Below, piece after piece: positions 34,812 through 44,482 of a DNA stretch of 64,000 nt. Position 1 is the first letter of the stretch. Every line of letters starts with the position of its first letter. The DNA lies in the NCBI GenBank assembly GCA_945881775.1, contig CAMCVE010000002.1, positions 50,001-114,000 of the forward strand, in the 5' to 3' direction. The stretch comes from Bacteriovorax stolpii. GTDB lineage: Bacteria > Bdellovibrionota > UBA2428. A model generated the notes under the pieces. The model was not told the DNA's origin. It did no database searches and saw nothing but the letters and a program-made list of their open reading frames with translations. A program made the translations under genes and the position numbers.

Positions 34812-36034
34812 GGAATGAGTTCTCCCCCAAGGAATTCCTGGAGTTTAAGTTGTGCTTGGGCTTCTTGGATGTCGAGAAGTTCAAGTTCGAGGTCGAGCAT
34901 GGACTGGATGGTTTGCTGCACCTCGAGTTCGGTGACCACGCTCAAGCGGTAGTCGCGTTCTTGTTGTTTCAGGGCCTTCTCAGCGCGTTTGATGTCCTCG
35001 ATGATTCCATTCTTCTTGGCTTCGGCGCGACTTGTTTCGCGGCTGAGTCGTGCGAGGTTGGTGCTTTTCTGGTGCTCGAAGGCGAAGAGCCTGCGCTCAG
35101 CCACGATTTTTTGGGACTGGACTTGGGCGACCTCAGCGGGTGTCCTAAAGCCCTCGAAGAAAGTCCAGGAAGCTTTCAGGCCCCACTCCCACTGGTTGCT
35201 CGTTGAGCTCGGCCGAATGAGATTTGTCTGTCCGTAGAGTCCCAGATTCGGGAGGGCCCGAAGCCAAGACGAGCGTACCTTGTCGGAGAGTTGCTCGGTG
35301 CTAAGCTTGAGAGATGCGACTCGGTATTCGGGTCGAGTTCGGAGGCCGACGATGAGGAGTCTCACGGCTTGCGGATTGAGAAGAGTGTGAAGGCTCGCGA
35401 TGTCTGCGGGCTCTAAGAGCAGCAGGTTTCGGATCTCGAATTCGAAGCGGTCTAAGGCACTTTCTGTATCAGAGATTCGTCGGTCGAGACGGGAGCTTTC
35501 GACTTCGACCTGCAGAAGGTCGGGCTCTCGTGACTGACCCAGCCGGAAACGTCGCTTCAGCTCAGACATGCGGTCTTGTTGGGCTAGCTTCACTTTTCGA
35601 AGAACCTGAAGGCGCTCCTTTTGGACGGCGAGTCGCGTGATGGCTAAGGCGTACTGAGCCAGGACCTGGTCCCGAGTGTCCGCGAGCTTGAGGTTTGCCA
35701 GCTCGACGCCTTTGTGAGCTGCGCTGAGCTCGGCGTACTCCGATCCACCGCCAAAAAGTGTTTGATCTCCGTTAAGGCTGAGGAGATTGTGAAATCCGTC
35801 GGTGCTGTCGTTCTGAGACGAAGACCAATTGGCACTGAGTTTCGGATAAAGTGCGGAAGCGCTCAGACGAGCAGTCGCTTCGGCACCCCGTAGAGCTTGC
35901 TCTGCTTCGACCACACTCGGGTTCTCGCGAATTTTGGCTTCGACATAGTCCTGTAGAGGGTTTGCGCCTGTAGCGAAACAGAACAGAACACTCGCGCCAA
36001 GTAGAGCCTTGCGGCCGTGAGCAGAATTGATCAT
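34808..36034 (-). CDS. TolC-like outer-membrane efflux protein
   Basis: This 408-residue protein begins with a signal peptide and shows the alpha-helical repeats of the TolC/OEP family: ENPSVVEAEQALRGAEATARLSASALYPKLSANWS at the start of the mature protein (long amphipathic helices) and WTFFEGFRTPAEVAQVQSQK later. It is expected to form a trimeric channel linking the periplasm to the outside. It immediately precedes the RND pump and overlaps it by 4 bases, so the pair should be cotranscribed. An adaptor would be needed and may be encoded elsewhere. Confidence 0.88.
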   Translation of the reverse strand: MINSAHGRKALLGASVLFCFATGANPLQDYVEAKIRENPSVVEAEQALRGAEATARLSASALYPKLSANWSSSQNDSTDGFHNLLSLNGDQTLFGGGSEYAELSAAHKGVELANLKLADTRDQVLAQYALAITRLAVQKERLQVLRKVKLAQQDRMSELKRRFRLGQSREPDLLQVEVESSRLDRRISDTESALDRFEFEIRNLLLLEPADIASLHTLLNPQAVRLLIVGLRTRPEYRVASLKLSTEQLSDKVRSSWLRALPNLGLYGQTNLIRPSSTSNQWEWGLKASWTFFEGFRTPAEVAQVQSQKIVAERRLFAFEHQKSTNLARLSRETSRAEAKKNGIIEDIKRAEKALKQQERDYRLSVVTELEVQQTIQSMLDLELELLDIQEAQAQLKLQEFLGGELIP

Positions 36035-36102
36035 CCGCCAGGTATCTTAGACGAGAGTTGGCGTTCGTGCAGAGTGGATTTAGAGAAGAATAATTTTGCG
36101 GG

Positions 36103-36561
36103 TCAGGGCGTTGAGGACGTTTTGGAACTTTTCGAAAGTCTAGAGTTGATCGCGTCGGCCACGTCGGGAAAATAGTCCCCATCGCGGAACTTGAGGAGCT
36201 CTTGCGCTTGACCCTCGACGGGGGTTTCGGCCAAATATTGCTTCAATCGATAGAGCGGACCGGCCACTCGATGCGAAAGAAAGAGGCCAAATCCTACGAT
36301 CGTAAGCAGAGTGAGCAAAGCGGTGACGATAAAGATGAGGTCCATGGTGCGTTGTTGTTCTTGAAGAAATCTAAAAAAAACGTGCGTTGGTGGGAGGCCT
36401 AGAGCGAGGCCTTGAGCCTTCAGGCTCCAGAAGTGATAAAAGTTGGCGGCGTAAAAGATCCCGATTACAAGTCCCGTGAGCACGAGCATTTGTCGAATCA
36501 CGCTCAGTTGAAATGCTGAGTTGATCAGAAACTGTTGTCGTTTTTTTGTAATCTTGTTCAT
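36103..36561 (-). CDS. HAMP-like two-span membrane protein without output domain
   Basis: This 152-residue protein has two hydrophobic spans (about 23-42 and 74-94) separated by a short periplasmic loop, then a HAMP-like linker around residues 95-140 (SHRVAGPLYRLKQYL, LKFRDGDYFPDVADAINSRL). No kinase, cyclase or chemotaxis domain follows. In this operon it lies between a TM-anchored unknown protein and the TolC/RND pair, overlapping the former by 4 bases. It may pass signals to a separate partner, or be a reduced sensor. The assignment as HAMP is by pattern. Confidence 0.65.
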   Translation of the reverse strand: MNKITKKRQQFLINSAFQLSVIRQMLVLTGLVIGIFYAANFYHFWSLKAQGLALGLPPTHVFFRFLQEQQRTMDLIFIVTALLTLLTIVGFGLFLSHRVAGPLYRLKQYLAETPVEGQAQELLKFRDGDYFPDVADAINSRLSKSSKTSSTP

Positions 36562-37259
36562 GGAGAACTTCCTTTCAGAAAGTCTTGTGCCGAAGCCGGT
36601 GCACGTCGAATCAATTCAGGGAGGTCCCATTCAGCATATTGAAGGATGCTGCTACGAATGGCGCTGAGCGCTGCGGGATTCTCTGAAAATTTCTGAATCA
36701 GGTCGGCGAGAATTTCTTTCCTCAGAGGAGCAGTCTCGCAATTCTGAATACTAAAGCGTGTGAGCTCGGCGAGGTAGCCTTGTAAAGTTGCCTGATCCGA
36801 GATTTCCGAGGCATTGTCAGCTGCCCACAGTCTTTCCTCTTCGAGAAGAACCTCCATCTCTGGGGATTGATCGTGGTCGAAGGCGAGGTAGGCTTCGCGA
36901 AGGAGGATACTTCGTTCGATTACCTGACTTGAGTCGAGGCGCAGGAGTTCCTCTTTGACTGCGGACTGCAGGACTTCGGGATCGTGTCGCAAGGACTGAA
37001 TTCGCGCGAGTGAGGATTCAAATTCCGTTTCTGCGGGAGATCCGAATTTTGCTAAGGCATAGCTCAGACTTGATTCAGAGTGTGGATCTTCGCTAAGCAT
37101 TTGCTCGAGTACCGGTTCATCGGGGGCTCCAATTTCAGGAACAGGAAGGGTGTCAGCGTCTGCTCGCAGGGGGGTAGGGCTTGTGACATTGAGGCGTGCA
37201 TGAATCCAGAGGGTTCCGTAGACGGCTAAAAACAAAAGAGGCCATCGCCACAGACGCAT
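36558..37259 (-). CDS. Membrane-anchored helical protein, unknown
   Basis: This 233-residue protein has an N-terminal hydrophobic segment (MRLWRWPLLFLAVYGTLWI) acting as anchor or signal. The remainder is acidic and almost wholly helical (Leu/Glu/Ser-rich), resembling repeat-helix scaffolds, but I see no repeat consensus. It starts the operon leading into the HAMP-like gene and the efflux pair. The function is unknown; an envelope location is the safest inference. Confidence 0.6.
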   Translation of the reverse strand: MRLWRWPLLFLAVYGTLWIHARLNVTSPTPLRADADTLPVPEIGAPDEPVLEQMLSEDPHSESSLSYALAKFGSPAETEFESSLARIQSLRHDPEVLQSAVKEELLRLDSSQVIERSILLREAYLAFDHDQSPEMEVLLEEERLWAADNASEISDQATLQGYLAELTRFSIQNCETAPLRKEILADLIQKFSENPAALSAIRSSILQYAEWDLPELIRRAPASAQDFLKGSSP

Positions 37260-37440
37260 GAGATCTTATCGGGGCCTTGAATTCACAAAACAAGTTCAAC
37301 AGGGACCGTACGATCAATTTCACACAATCTTAATTTCGGCGGTCTTCGGGGCCGGCATCGCCGAGGCAGGCTGTTCCAGCGCGATTTTTCCAGTGACCTT
37401 CGGCGTTAAAAACTGAGATGAGATTGCGATCTGTGACGTA

Positions 37441-38976
37441 TCAAGGTCCAAGAATGCGGTCTTCAAGGGTCTTCATAAGCTCTTCGACGCTCAGGCGCGT
37501 CTGGGCCCCGCTGTCGCGTTCGCGAAGCGTGACTTTGTTGTCCTTCTCAATGGTGTCGAAATCCACGGTCACGCAGAAGGGAGTGCCCACTTCGTCCATG
37601 CGACGATAGCGGCGACCGATGGCGCCTGCGGCGTCGTAGAAGACGTTGTAGCGACGTTGCAGCTGGGCATGGAGCTTGTCCGCAAAGGCCACGAGCTCGG
37701 GCTTGTTTTTGACGAGAGGCAAAATGGCGACCTTGATGGGCGCAAGACGTGGGCTCAGACGCAAGACGACGCGTTTCTCGCCGTCCATCTCGTCCTCGTA
37801 GTAGGCCGACACGAGAAGGGCTAGGAAAATACGGTCGACGCCTACTGCGGGCTCGATCACGTGGGGTGTGTATTTCTCTTTGCGGGCTTCGTCGAAATAC
37901 TCGAGCGACTTGCCGCTTCCGGCCTGGTGCTGGGTCAGGTCGAAGTTACCGCGCACAGCGATTCCCCAGAGCTCCTGCTCGCCAAAGGGATACTTGAAGG
38001 TGAGGTCTGTGCAAGCTTTGGAGTAGTGGGCGAGCTTATCGGAAGGGTGCACGTCGGCGCCAATGAGCTCTTCCCGAAGTCCGATCGAGATGAGCCAGTT
38101 CTTACACCACTGGATCCACTCCTGGTGAGCTTTGGGCCAGATGTCGTCGTCGGGAGGAATGAAATACTCCATCTCCATTTGCTCGAACTCGCGTGAGCGG
38201 AAGATGAAATTGCGAGGCGTGATCTCGTTGCGGAAAGCCTTGCCGATCTGAGCGATACCGAAGGGGACTTTCACGCGACTCGAGTCGGTGACGTTCTTGA
38301 AGTTTACGAAAATGCCTTGAGCCGTTTCGGGGCGCAGGTACGCAACGCTCGCGTCGTCTGAAACGGGACCGACTTGAGTTTGGAACATCAAGTTGAAAGC
38401 GCGAGGGGGTGTCAGCGAGCCGGGCTCTCCGGTGGCGGGGCTGGGAACGAGAGCGTATTCCTCGGGGCGGGCATCCATGTAGGACTTGAGCTGTACCGGT
38501 GCGAGCTCGCCCTGCTTAGCGAGTTTCTTTTTGATCTTCAGGGCTTTCTCGTCGGCCTCCGACTGCATGGTGGCGTCTTCGAGGACGCTGACGTAGCCAA
38601 CGGTCTCTCCTGCGACGATCACTTGTCCGAAAAAGAGTTGGTCTGCGCGGTATCGAAGCTTGGAGACTTTGCAGTCGACCATAGGATCCGAGAAGCCGCC
38701 GACGTGTCCCGAGCTGTGCCACACTTTGGGGTGCTGAATGATTGCAGAGTCGAGGCCCACGATGTCGTCGCGGCGCTGGACCATGTCTTGCCACCAAGCG
38801 TCTTTGATATTCTTTTTGAGCTCTGCGCCTAAGGGGCCGTAATCAAAAAATCCTTGTATGCCGCCATAAATTTCTGAGGCGGGGAAAATAAAACCGCGTC
38901 GTTTGCAGAGCGCAACGAGGGTTGCCATGAGTTCGGGAGAGGGTAGATTTTGAGCGGGCTTGGTCGCGTCGGACAT
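37441..38976 (-). CDS. glyQS: Glycyl-tRNA synthetase (single-chain)
   Basis: This class II alpha2-type glycyl-tRNA synthetase charges tRNA-Gly. Motif 1 region begins [24 protein letters not shown], motif 2 is seen as [25 protein letters not shown], and motif 3 lies in [18 protein letters not shown]-terminal anticodon-binding domain ([19 protein letters not shown]) completes it. Length 511 from ATG 38976 (MSDATKPAQ); an in-frame ATG at 38988 is also possible. The gap after it (37260-37440) shows nothing clear. Confidence 0.95.
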   Translation of the reverse strand: MSDATKPAQNLPSPELMATLVALCKRRGFIFPASEIYGGIQGFFDYGPLGAELKKNIKDAWWQDMVQRRDDIVGLDSAIIQHPKVWHSSGHVGGFSDPMVDCKVSKLRYRADQLFFGQVIVAGETVGYVSVLEDATMQSEADEKALKIKKKLAKQGELAPVQLKSYMDARPEEYALVPSPATGEPGSLTPPRAFNLMFQTQVGPVSDDASVAYLRPETAQGIFVNFKNVTDSSRVKVPFGIAQIGKAFRNEITPRNFIFRSREFEQMEMEYFIPPDDDIWPKAHQEWIQWCKNWLISIGLREELIGADVHPSDKLAHYSKACTDLTFKYPFGEQELWGIAVRGNFDLTQHQAGSGKSLEYFDEARKEKYTPHVIEPAVGVDRIFLALLVSAYYEDEMDGEKRVVLRLSPRLAPIKVAILPLVKNKPELVAFADKLHAQLQRRYNVFYDAAGAIGRRYRRMDEVGTPFCVTVDFDTIEKDNKVTLRERDSGAQTRLSVEELMKTLEDRILGP

Positions 38977-39090
38977 GCGAGCGATCATCTCAAGAGATGA
39001 GAGGGGAGTCTAGTAGAGCTTGGTGATTTCTGGGACGCTCGACACGCAGGTGCCCGCAACATTTTGATGCTGAATCAGGGTCGGGGTCTG

Positions 39091-39170
39091 TGTCAAAAGT
39101 GGCTTGACCGACGTTGTCTGATGCTCGTTAAACCGAGTCTCTGGCGAGGTTTATCAAGCCACTTTTGACA
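39091..39170. repeat. 17-bp perfect inverted repeat, REP-like
   Basis: The 17-mer TGTCAAAAGTGGCTTGA (39091-39107) recurs as its exact complement at 39154-39170, 46 bases away. A GGGGTC sequence flanks both arms on their outer sides, and a smaller inverted repeat (AAACC/GGTTT) lies inside the spacer. The arrangement resembles paired REP or BIME elements. The VOC gene's stop codon falls just beyond the right arm. No other copy was seen in this window. Confidence 0.6.
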
Positions 39171-39176
39171 TAGGGG

Positions 39177-39545
39177 TCAGGTCGCTTGCAAGAACTCGAG
39201 TCGATTGCCGAAAGGATCACGCGTGTCGCCGCGGACAAATCCGGGAATGGGGGATCCGTCCGACCACTTGAGTCCCTGAGAAATGACGAGATCTTTAACC
39301 TTCGATAGCAGCTCGACCTCAAAAGCTAGGTGAGCTTTGGTCGCGCGAGGATCGTATCCATCCTGAACGCTGAGGTGGATCTGAAGCGTTCCTAGCGTGA
39401 GCCAGAGCCCGCCATTTTTGCGGAGATCTTCGGGTTTGGGGATTTCCGAAAAGCCCAAGACTGAGCAGTAAAAACTGCGTGCTTGAGCTTCCGAGTTGCG
39501 CCCAATGATGAGGTCGGAATGATGGAGATTTTTGATGAGTGCCAT
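39177..39545 (-). CDS. VOC/glyoxalase-superfamily protein
   Basis: This 122-residue single-domain protein has the vicinal-oxygen-chelate fold: HHSDLIIGRNSEAQARSFYCSVLGF at the N terminus and RDPFGNRLEF near the C terminus, where a conserved acidic ligand usually sits. Such proteins include glyoxalases, dioxygenases and resistance factors, and the substrate cannot be told. Metal ligands are suggested by His9, His51 or a nearby residue and the final Glu. It is divergent from ecsC-like with a 76-base gap. Confidence 0.8.
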   Translation of the reverse strand: MALIKNLHHSDLIIGRNSEAQARSFYCSVLGFSEIPKPEDLRKNGGLWLTLGTLQIHLSVQDGYDPRATKAHLAFEVELLSKVKDLVISQGLKWSDGSPIPGFVRGDTRDPFGNRLEFLQAT

Positions 39546-39621
39546 GATTTAGACCGTAAGTTTGGCATAACGCTGTATCACTTGGCCTGGGCGGGCTAAT
39601 CCCTTAGGCTCTGAATCTGCA

Positions 39622-40476
39622 ATGAACCCCGAGGAAATCAACTTTATCCGGGACGCTGTTCGCTTCTTTGAAGTTCCTGGCGCTTTCACGCGAGTGCTCA
39701 GTGGTCTCGGGAGTGGCGTTGAAAGAGCTCTCTCAAAATTGCCTGAGTCCGTGAAGGCCTCAGCTCTCAAAGCTTCTCGCAAAGCGATTGAAGCATCACT
39801 CACGCTTGCCGTAAAGACGATCGCGCCGTCGGCCGAGAAGTTGGAGATTTTTTCGATCGTTGAAGTGTCTGAGAAAAGTCGAGTGAGTCGGAATTCTCAT
39901 TCGGCGGCAGCGGCACTTTCAGGCGGAGTGGGGGGCGTCTTCGGGCCTCTTGCGTTAGCGATTGAACTTCCGGTGTCGACGTCGCTCATCATGCGCTCGA
40001 TCGCTTCCACGGCCAGCGATTACGGCTTTGATCTCAAAGATCCTGCGGTGCTCTTGGAGTGCCTCTTTGTTTTTGCGATCGGGGGCCCCTCGAAGACCGA
40101 TGACGGCATGGATTCGAGTTACATTTCCAGCCGCCTTGCGATGGCCTCACTTCTAAGGAACGCTGCGAGCGCGATGCTTGGGATTCCCACAAAGCAATTG
40201 TTGCTAGGTGTTGAGCACAAATCGGCACCGGCGGTGGTGCGTGTGGTGGCGGCCATCTCAGAAGCGTTTGGCGTGCGAGTTTCGCAGAAATTCGTCGCAC
40301 AGCTGGCACCCGTGATTGGGGTTGTGGGCGGCGCGGGCATCAACCTCGCGTTTGCAAATTTCTTTGGGCAAGCGGCCGAGTATCATTTTGGAATCAAGCG
40401 TCTTGAGTCGATCTATGGCGCCGACGTGGTTCAAGCTCAGTACCAATCAGAAGTTGCGCTCCTTAAGAAAATCTAG
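39622..40476 (+). CDS. EcsC-family protein
   Basis: This 284-residue protein matches the EcsC family. It has amphipathic N-terminal helices, then GGVGGVFGPLALAIELPVSTSLIMRSI, characteristic of the family, and LLECLFVFAIGG. A second hydrophobic region near the C terminus (LAPVIGVVGGAGINLAF) follows. EcsC in Bacillus is linked to an ABC transporter, but most homologues are uncharacterised. Function is unknown. Its last bases overlap the convergent rpoH gene by 4. Confidence 0.82.
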   Translation: MNPEEINFIRDAVRFFEVPGAFTRVLSGLGSGVERALSKLPESVKASALKASRKAIEASLTLAVKTIAPSAEKLEIFSIVEVSEKSRVSRNSHSAAAALSGGVGGVFGPLALAIELPVSTSLIMRSIASTASDYGFDLKDPAVLLECLFVFAIGGPSKTDDGMDSSYISSRLAMASLLRNAASAMLGIPTKQLLLGVEHKSAPAVVRVVAAISEAFGVRVSQKFVAQLAPVIGVVGGAGINLAFANFFGQAAEYHFGIKRLESIYGADVVQAQYQSEVALLKKI

Positions 40477-41375
40477 TCGACAGAAATATCCGGATACTTC
40501 TCGGCGAGAAAGTCTTTGAGCTTTTTCTTGATTTTCTCTTCGATCTGACGAGCGCGCTCTTTAGTGATTTTGAAATCTTCTCCGATTTCGAGGAGAGTTC
40601 GTGGATTCTCAGAGAGCAGGCGTCCTCGGAAAATGGCCACCTCTCTCTCGTCGAGTTCTTTGACGAATTCTTCGAGCGCTTTCTTGAACAACTCGGACTG
40701 CTCTGTTTGGTCCATCTTATCGCTCGCAAGTGCCGAGGAATCGGCGATGCTGTCATAAGATTCGTCGGTGGGCAGCGTGAGCGAAACATCTCCACCTGAC
40801 AAGCGCTCTTGCATCATTTTCACGTCGCGCTCTTCGACACCGAGATTCATCGCGAGCTGGCGAGGTTCGGGGCGAATTCCTTCGCTCTCAAGTCGCTGTT
40901 GTTCTTTCTTGAGACGATAGAAAAGTTTTTTCTGAGCGGCGGTCGTCCCGATGCGCACGAGCGACCAGTTGCGAATGAGGTAATCCTGCATGTAGCTGCG
41001 AATCCACCACACGGCGTAGGTCGTGAGGCGGACCTCTTTGTAGGGGTTGAAATCACGCACCGCTTTCATGAGGCCGAGGTTGCCTTCTTGAATCAGGTCC
41101 ATCACCTTGGCTCCGTAGCGCGAATATTCAAAAGCAATCTTCACCACAAAACGCAGGTTGGCCTGAACGAGGCGCTTAAACAGAGCTGGGTCTTGGGTCA
41201 GGGCGTATTCGGTGGTGAGCTTCTTTTCTTCATCGGGGGTGAGAAGCTTAAGGCGAGAGAGTTCGCGGATGTAAATCTGCAAGACATCGCGTTCTTTGGT
41301 GGGTACCGGGAGCTGACTAGCCTGGCTAGAAGCTTGGATTTCTAGAGGTTTCCTGCGCTTCTTGGGTTCTGTCAT
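40473..41375 (-). CDS. rpoH: RNA polymerase sigma-32 (heat-shock sigma) factor
   Basis: This 300-residue sigma-70 family protein has region 2 ([43 protein letters not shown]), region 3 and region 4 ([19 protein letters not shown]). The RpoH box is recognised in [16 protein letters not shown], which points to sigma-32 rather than RpoD or RpoS. It should direct transcription of heat-shock and protein-quality genes. Divergent from the HNH gene; the intervening 47 bases carry the two ribosome sites and possible -10-like elements. Confidence 0.92.
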   Translation of the reverse strand: MTEPKKRRKPLEIQASSQASQLPVPTKERDVLQIYIRELSRLKLLTPDEEKKLTTEYALTQDPALFKRLVQANLRFVVKIAFEYSRYGAKVMDLIQEGNLGLMKAVRDFNPYKEVRLTTYAVWWIRSYMQDYLIRNWSLVRIGTTAAQKKLFYRLKKEQQRLESEGIRPEPRQLAMNLGVEERDVKMMQERLSGGDVSLTLPTDESYDSIADSSALASDKMDQTEQSELFKKALEEFVKELDEREVAIFRGRLLSENPRTLLEIGEDFKITKERARQIEEKIKKKLKDFLAEKYPDISVD

Positions 41376-41422
41376 CTTCCTGGCCTAGGCGAGAGCCTCT
41401 TTTTTGCTACAATATAAGGAAG

Positions 41423-41974
41423 ATGGCAACGTCTGGATCGGTCCTGACGAGAACACGAGTCCTCGTCCTTAACGCGGGTTACGAGCCCGTGAAAATCATC
41501 TCTTGGCAAAGAGCGATGCTGCTTTGGCTGTCGGAGAAAGTCGACGTTCTGGATCATCACTCCGTCGAGGTTCACACGATCAGCTCGAGCTTCGCGGTCC
41601 CATCTGTGATTCGCGTGAGGCAATATGTCCGACCGCGCAGGGAACGTCGTACAGTGTCTTTTTCCCGATCTCATATTTTTCTGCGCGACAACTACTGCTG
41701 CCAGTACTGCGAAAAACAACTGCCCGCAAAACTTCTCACTCTGGATCACGTGATTCCGGTCACTCGGGGCGGGCCAGGAACCTGGGAAAACTTGGTGACC
41801 TCTTGTCGGACTTGCAATCAGAACAAGGGTTCCAGGACGCCAGAAGAGGCAGGAATGCCTCTGATGAGGCGCCCCTCAAAATTGCCGATGAATTTTATTC
41901 CGGACATTCTCTTGCTCCGTAAACAGGTGCCTGAGAGTTGGAAAGTTTACCTCGGCAATCTCCTCGCCTCCTAA
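41423..41974 (+). CDS. HNH endonuclease-family protein
   Basis: This 183-residue protein starts with [23 protein letters not shown], a widespread leader of bacterial HNH proteins, and contains the motif [21 protein letters not shown] ... [23 protein letters not shown] with zinc-binding Cys pairs and the HNH-type DH. The family may act in repair, restriction or recombination and is often encoded as a stand-alone gene. It ends 2 bases before the convergent ssb gene. Confidence 0.9.
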   Translation: MATSGSVLTRTRVLVLNAGYEPVKIISWQRAMLLWLSEKVDVLDHHSVEVHTISSSFAVPSVIRVRQYVRPRRERRTVSFSRSHIFLRDNYCCQYCEKQLPAKLLTLDHVIPVTRGGPGTWENLVTSCRTCNQNKGSRTPEEAGMPLMRRPSKLPMNFIPDILLLRKQVPESWKVYLGNLLAS

Positions 41975-41976
41975 GA

Positions 41977-42435
41977 TCAGAAGGGAATGTCGTCGCTCAT
42001 GCCGCCCGACGAGCCGCCGCCGTCGAAGCTAGGAGGGGGACCGAAGGGGTCTTCCTCTTGGCCACCGGCGAAATCGCCACGACCTGCGCCAGCGCCCGCC
42101 CCAGCAGTGCCGCCGAGGAACTGAACGGTGTTCGCGACCACTTCGGTTGTGTAACGCTTGCCGCCGTCTTTGTCGTCCCAGGCACGCGTTTGGAGCTTGC
42201 CCTCGATGTAACACTGACGGCCCTTGGCGAGGTACTTGCCGCAGAGTTCTGCGAGCTTGCCCCAAGCCACGATGCGATGCCATTCGGTGCGTTCTTGTTT
42301 TTGTCCGCCTTTGTCAGTCCAAGCCTCGCTGGTTGCAATGCTGAAGTTGGCGACGGCTTGGCCGTTTGGGGTGTGACGCACTTCGGGGTCTTTTCCGAGG
42401 TTGCCCACCAAGATAACTTTATTGATACCTGCCAT
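41977..42435 (-). CDS. ssb: Single-stranded DNA-binding protein
   Basis: This SSB has an OB fold ([66 protein letters not shown]) and a Gly-rich linker ending in DDIPF, the acidic tip that recruits replication partners. ATG 42435 is preferred because it gives the canonical N terminus and has an AGGA site; the frame extends to 42597 but adds no SSB sequence. Length is 152 residues. Divergent from the barrel gene. Confidence 0.95.
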   Translation of the reverse strand: MAGINKVILVGNLGKDPEVRHTPNGQAVANFSIATSEAWTDKGGQKQERTEWHRIVAWGKLAELCGKYLAKGRQCYIEGKLQTRAWDDKDGGKRYTTEVVANTVQFLGGTAGAGAGAGRGDFAGGQEEDPFGPPPSFDGGGSSGGMSDDIPF

Positions 42436-42478
42436 GGAGAATTCCTTTCCTTCGACGCATTGGATATGATCGACGGGA

Positions 42479-43111
42479 GTGGGAGAGTCAAACAGAAAGG
42501 CCTTTAGCCGCATGGCATTATGCTCTGTTCTCATGGCTTTGTCTGTGGGAGCCGCGGGCCCTCTTGGTGCAGAGCCGACGCGCCTCTCCTGGCTCATCGG
42601 CAGTGGTTCTACGGGTGCCTCAAGTCGTAGTTATCTTTGGAATCGTTTTGAAGCCGAGCAGTGGTTTGGCCGCGAGCGTTTTGTGCTGGCGGGAGACTTT
42701 CAGTCTCTCTCGATGCTCAGTTCTCAAAGAAAATGGGGCGGGGGACTTGGCGCGGGCCTAAGTCTGTCGCTTGGCTCGTCCTTTGAGTGGTTGCCATCGC
42801 TGCGTTGGGAACAAGATGCTGAATTGGAGGCCTGGGAGCCGATGCTGCAATCGAGCGTGCGTTATCCGCTATGGTCTTTGCTTCTCGACACGCAGGTCGC
42901 GGTCGCTCCTTTGGTGCGTGTTGGCGCTCGAAGTTTTCGCTTGAGACAGTCCGTAGGCATGAGCCTAGGGGAAGGCGCTTCTCGGGAGGATTTTCTTTTC
43001 CTCGATTTTGAATTTCAGGACAGAGTTAAATCTTCGACCTCGGCAGCATCTGCGCTTGAGTCTTCGTTCAGGCGGGTTGGAATCGCTTTTGCGTCGCAAG
43101 TTGAGTTTTAG
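42479..43111 (+). CDS. Putative outer-membrane beta-barrel protein
   Basis: This 210-residue protein has a signal peptide (basic SNRKAFSR, then [15 protein letters not shown]) and alternating hydrophobic/polar strands ([20 protein letters not shown] and later). It ends in VEF, with a C-terminal Phe typical of barrels inserted by the BAM complex. No family is recognised. The start could be GTG 42479 or ATG 42512; the former includes the basic n-region. It converges with the Omp85-like gene, 8 bases apart. Confidence 0.55.
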   Translation: MGESNRKAFSRMALCSVLMALSVGAAGPLGAEPTRLSWLIGSGSTGASSRSYLWNRFEAEQWFGRERFVLAGDFQSLSMLSSQRKWGGGLGAGLSLSLGSSFEWLPSLRWEQDAELEAWEPMLQSSVRYPLWSLLLDTQVAVAPLVRVGARSFRLRQSVGMSLGEGASREDFLFLDFEFQDRVKSSTSAASALESSFRRVGIAFASQVEF

Positions 43112-43119
43112 ATCATGTT

Positions 43120-44460
43120 TTAAAATTCTTGGGAAAATTTCAAACGCATCGCCCATTCGTTCTCGGTGAAGGCGACGTAGAAGCGCGTGAGAAAGCTTCG
43201 GTTCCAGACCACATCGAGGCCCGAAGCCAGGGACCAAGCAAAGAGGCGGCTCAGCAGTCCTCCGTCGATTGCCAGAGGCATAATTGCGAGATCGCCCCGC
43301 AAACCAACGATTCGAAATTCGTTTTGATGCACACGTAGCTCGAGTGATTCGAGAAACTTGAAGTCTTCGTGGAACCTGCCTCCGGTGTAGGCTTTGAGAA
43401 TTCCCGATCCTGAAACGTCGCGGATCGGGTCGATGCCGCCGACACCCGCCCGTTCCCAGAAAGGGCTGTTGCCTACAAGGCCGTCCATCGTGAGGCGGTG
43501 CGCGAGCGTCCAGCGACCTCGGCTTTGGTAGCGGCGGTCGATGAGAGTGAAGCGATACGAAAACTTTTTGGGATCGGACTCGAGCATGCCCACTGTCGCC
43601 CCGAGCTCGAGAGCGCCCCCGCTGCGAGTGAGCGTTTCCGTGGGGCGAGTGTCGAAGTAAAGACCGAAGCCCGCTGAGCGAAAGGTGCCTCCTTGGTAAG
43701 CCTCGGGTTTGAGATTGAAGAGCAGCGAGTTGGTAGGGCTCTCAAAAGGGTTGTTGCGCGCCCGCGAGTAGTCATAGGAGCCGTAGAGGCCGAAGCTACG
43801 ATCATCGACGCTTCTGAGTGGGAGTAGAAGCGTGCCGCCCGCCGCGGTCTCGTTGATCGAGTAGCGCTTGTCCTCGTCGGGGCGTTTGCTGAAAACGAAA
43901 GAGTCGGGTCCTTCACCTGTGTAACGAAACTCAGTGCTGCGCGCATAAGAGGCGCGTAGCTTCACGCGAGGACGGACGAAGCCGAGTTCGATTTGTGGCA
44001 CGTCGACGCCCACGGCTGCGATCCACTGGGCCGAATCAGAGCGAATAACTTGGGTGTTGATGATGTAGAGAAACGGGTTCTGGCGCGAGATGTTGGTGAG
44101 GCGCGCGCGGAACCCTCCAAAAAACCCTGAATCAGGTTTTGAGTACATCAGCGGGAAAATTTGGACGAGACACGGATCCCCGAAGCAAGTGAGGTTTCGC
44201 TTTTGCGCCACTTCTTTGACGCTGTCGGAAATTTCCTTGGAGAGCGTTTTGATTTCGTTCACCAGGCCAGGTTTGGGGGCGATGCCGCCCTGGTCGATCG
44301 CCTGGACGTCGGAAAGCTCGGGGTATTGGCCCCGAGGGAAGTACGCGTCATAGGAGCTATTCGCGTTTGCAAAGGGAATTTGGGACACCAAAAATGCCGC
44401 GATGCAGAGAGGCCGGATCGCGTCAGAAGCTTGGCGGCAAAAAACCATGGATGCCTTCAT
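43120..44460 (-). CDS. Omp85-like outer-membrane beta-barrel (surface-antigen domain, no clear POTRA)
   Basis: This 446-residue protein (from ATG 44460) has a signal sequence (MVFCRQASDAIRPLCIAAFL to FANANS) and a C-terminal barrel of about 350 residues resembling the Omp85/BamA surface-antigen fold. Visible are GFGLYFDTRPTETLTRSGG, LKAYTGGRFHEDFKFLESLE (an Omp85-like VRGF position) and the final FSQEF. POTRA domains normally precede the barrel; only about 90 residues lie before it, so at most one could fit. The frame runs to 44616, but that would overlap the divergent mlaE. Likely roles are protein or lipid insertion at the outer membrane. Confidence 0.6.
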   Translation of the reverse strand: MKASMVFCRQASDAIRPLCIAAFLVSQIPFANANSSYDAYFPRGQYPELSDVQAIDQGGIAPKPGLVNEIKTLSKEISDSVKEVAQKRNLTCFGDPCLVQIFPLMYSKPDSGFFGGFRARLTNISRQNPFLYIINTQVIRSDSAQWIAAVGVDVPQIELGFVRPRVKLRASYARSTEFRYTGEGPDSFVFSKRPDEDKRYSINETAAGGTLLLPLRSVDDRSFGLYGSYDYSRARNNPFESPTNSLLFNLKPEAYQGGTFRSAGFGLYFDTRPTETLTRSGGALELGATVGMLESDPKKFSYRFTLIDRRYQSRGRWTLAHRLTMDGLVGNSPFWERAGVGGIDPIRDVSGSGILKAYTGGRFHEDFKFLESLELRVHQNEFRIVGLRGDLAIMPLAIDGGLLSRLFAWSLASGLDVVWNRSFLTRFYVAFTENEWAMRLKFSQEF

Positions 44461-44482
44461 CTTATCTTCGAAAAGTTCCGAA

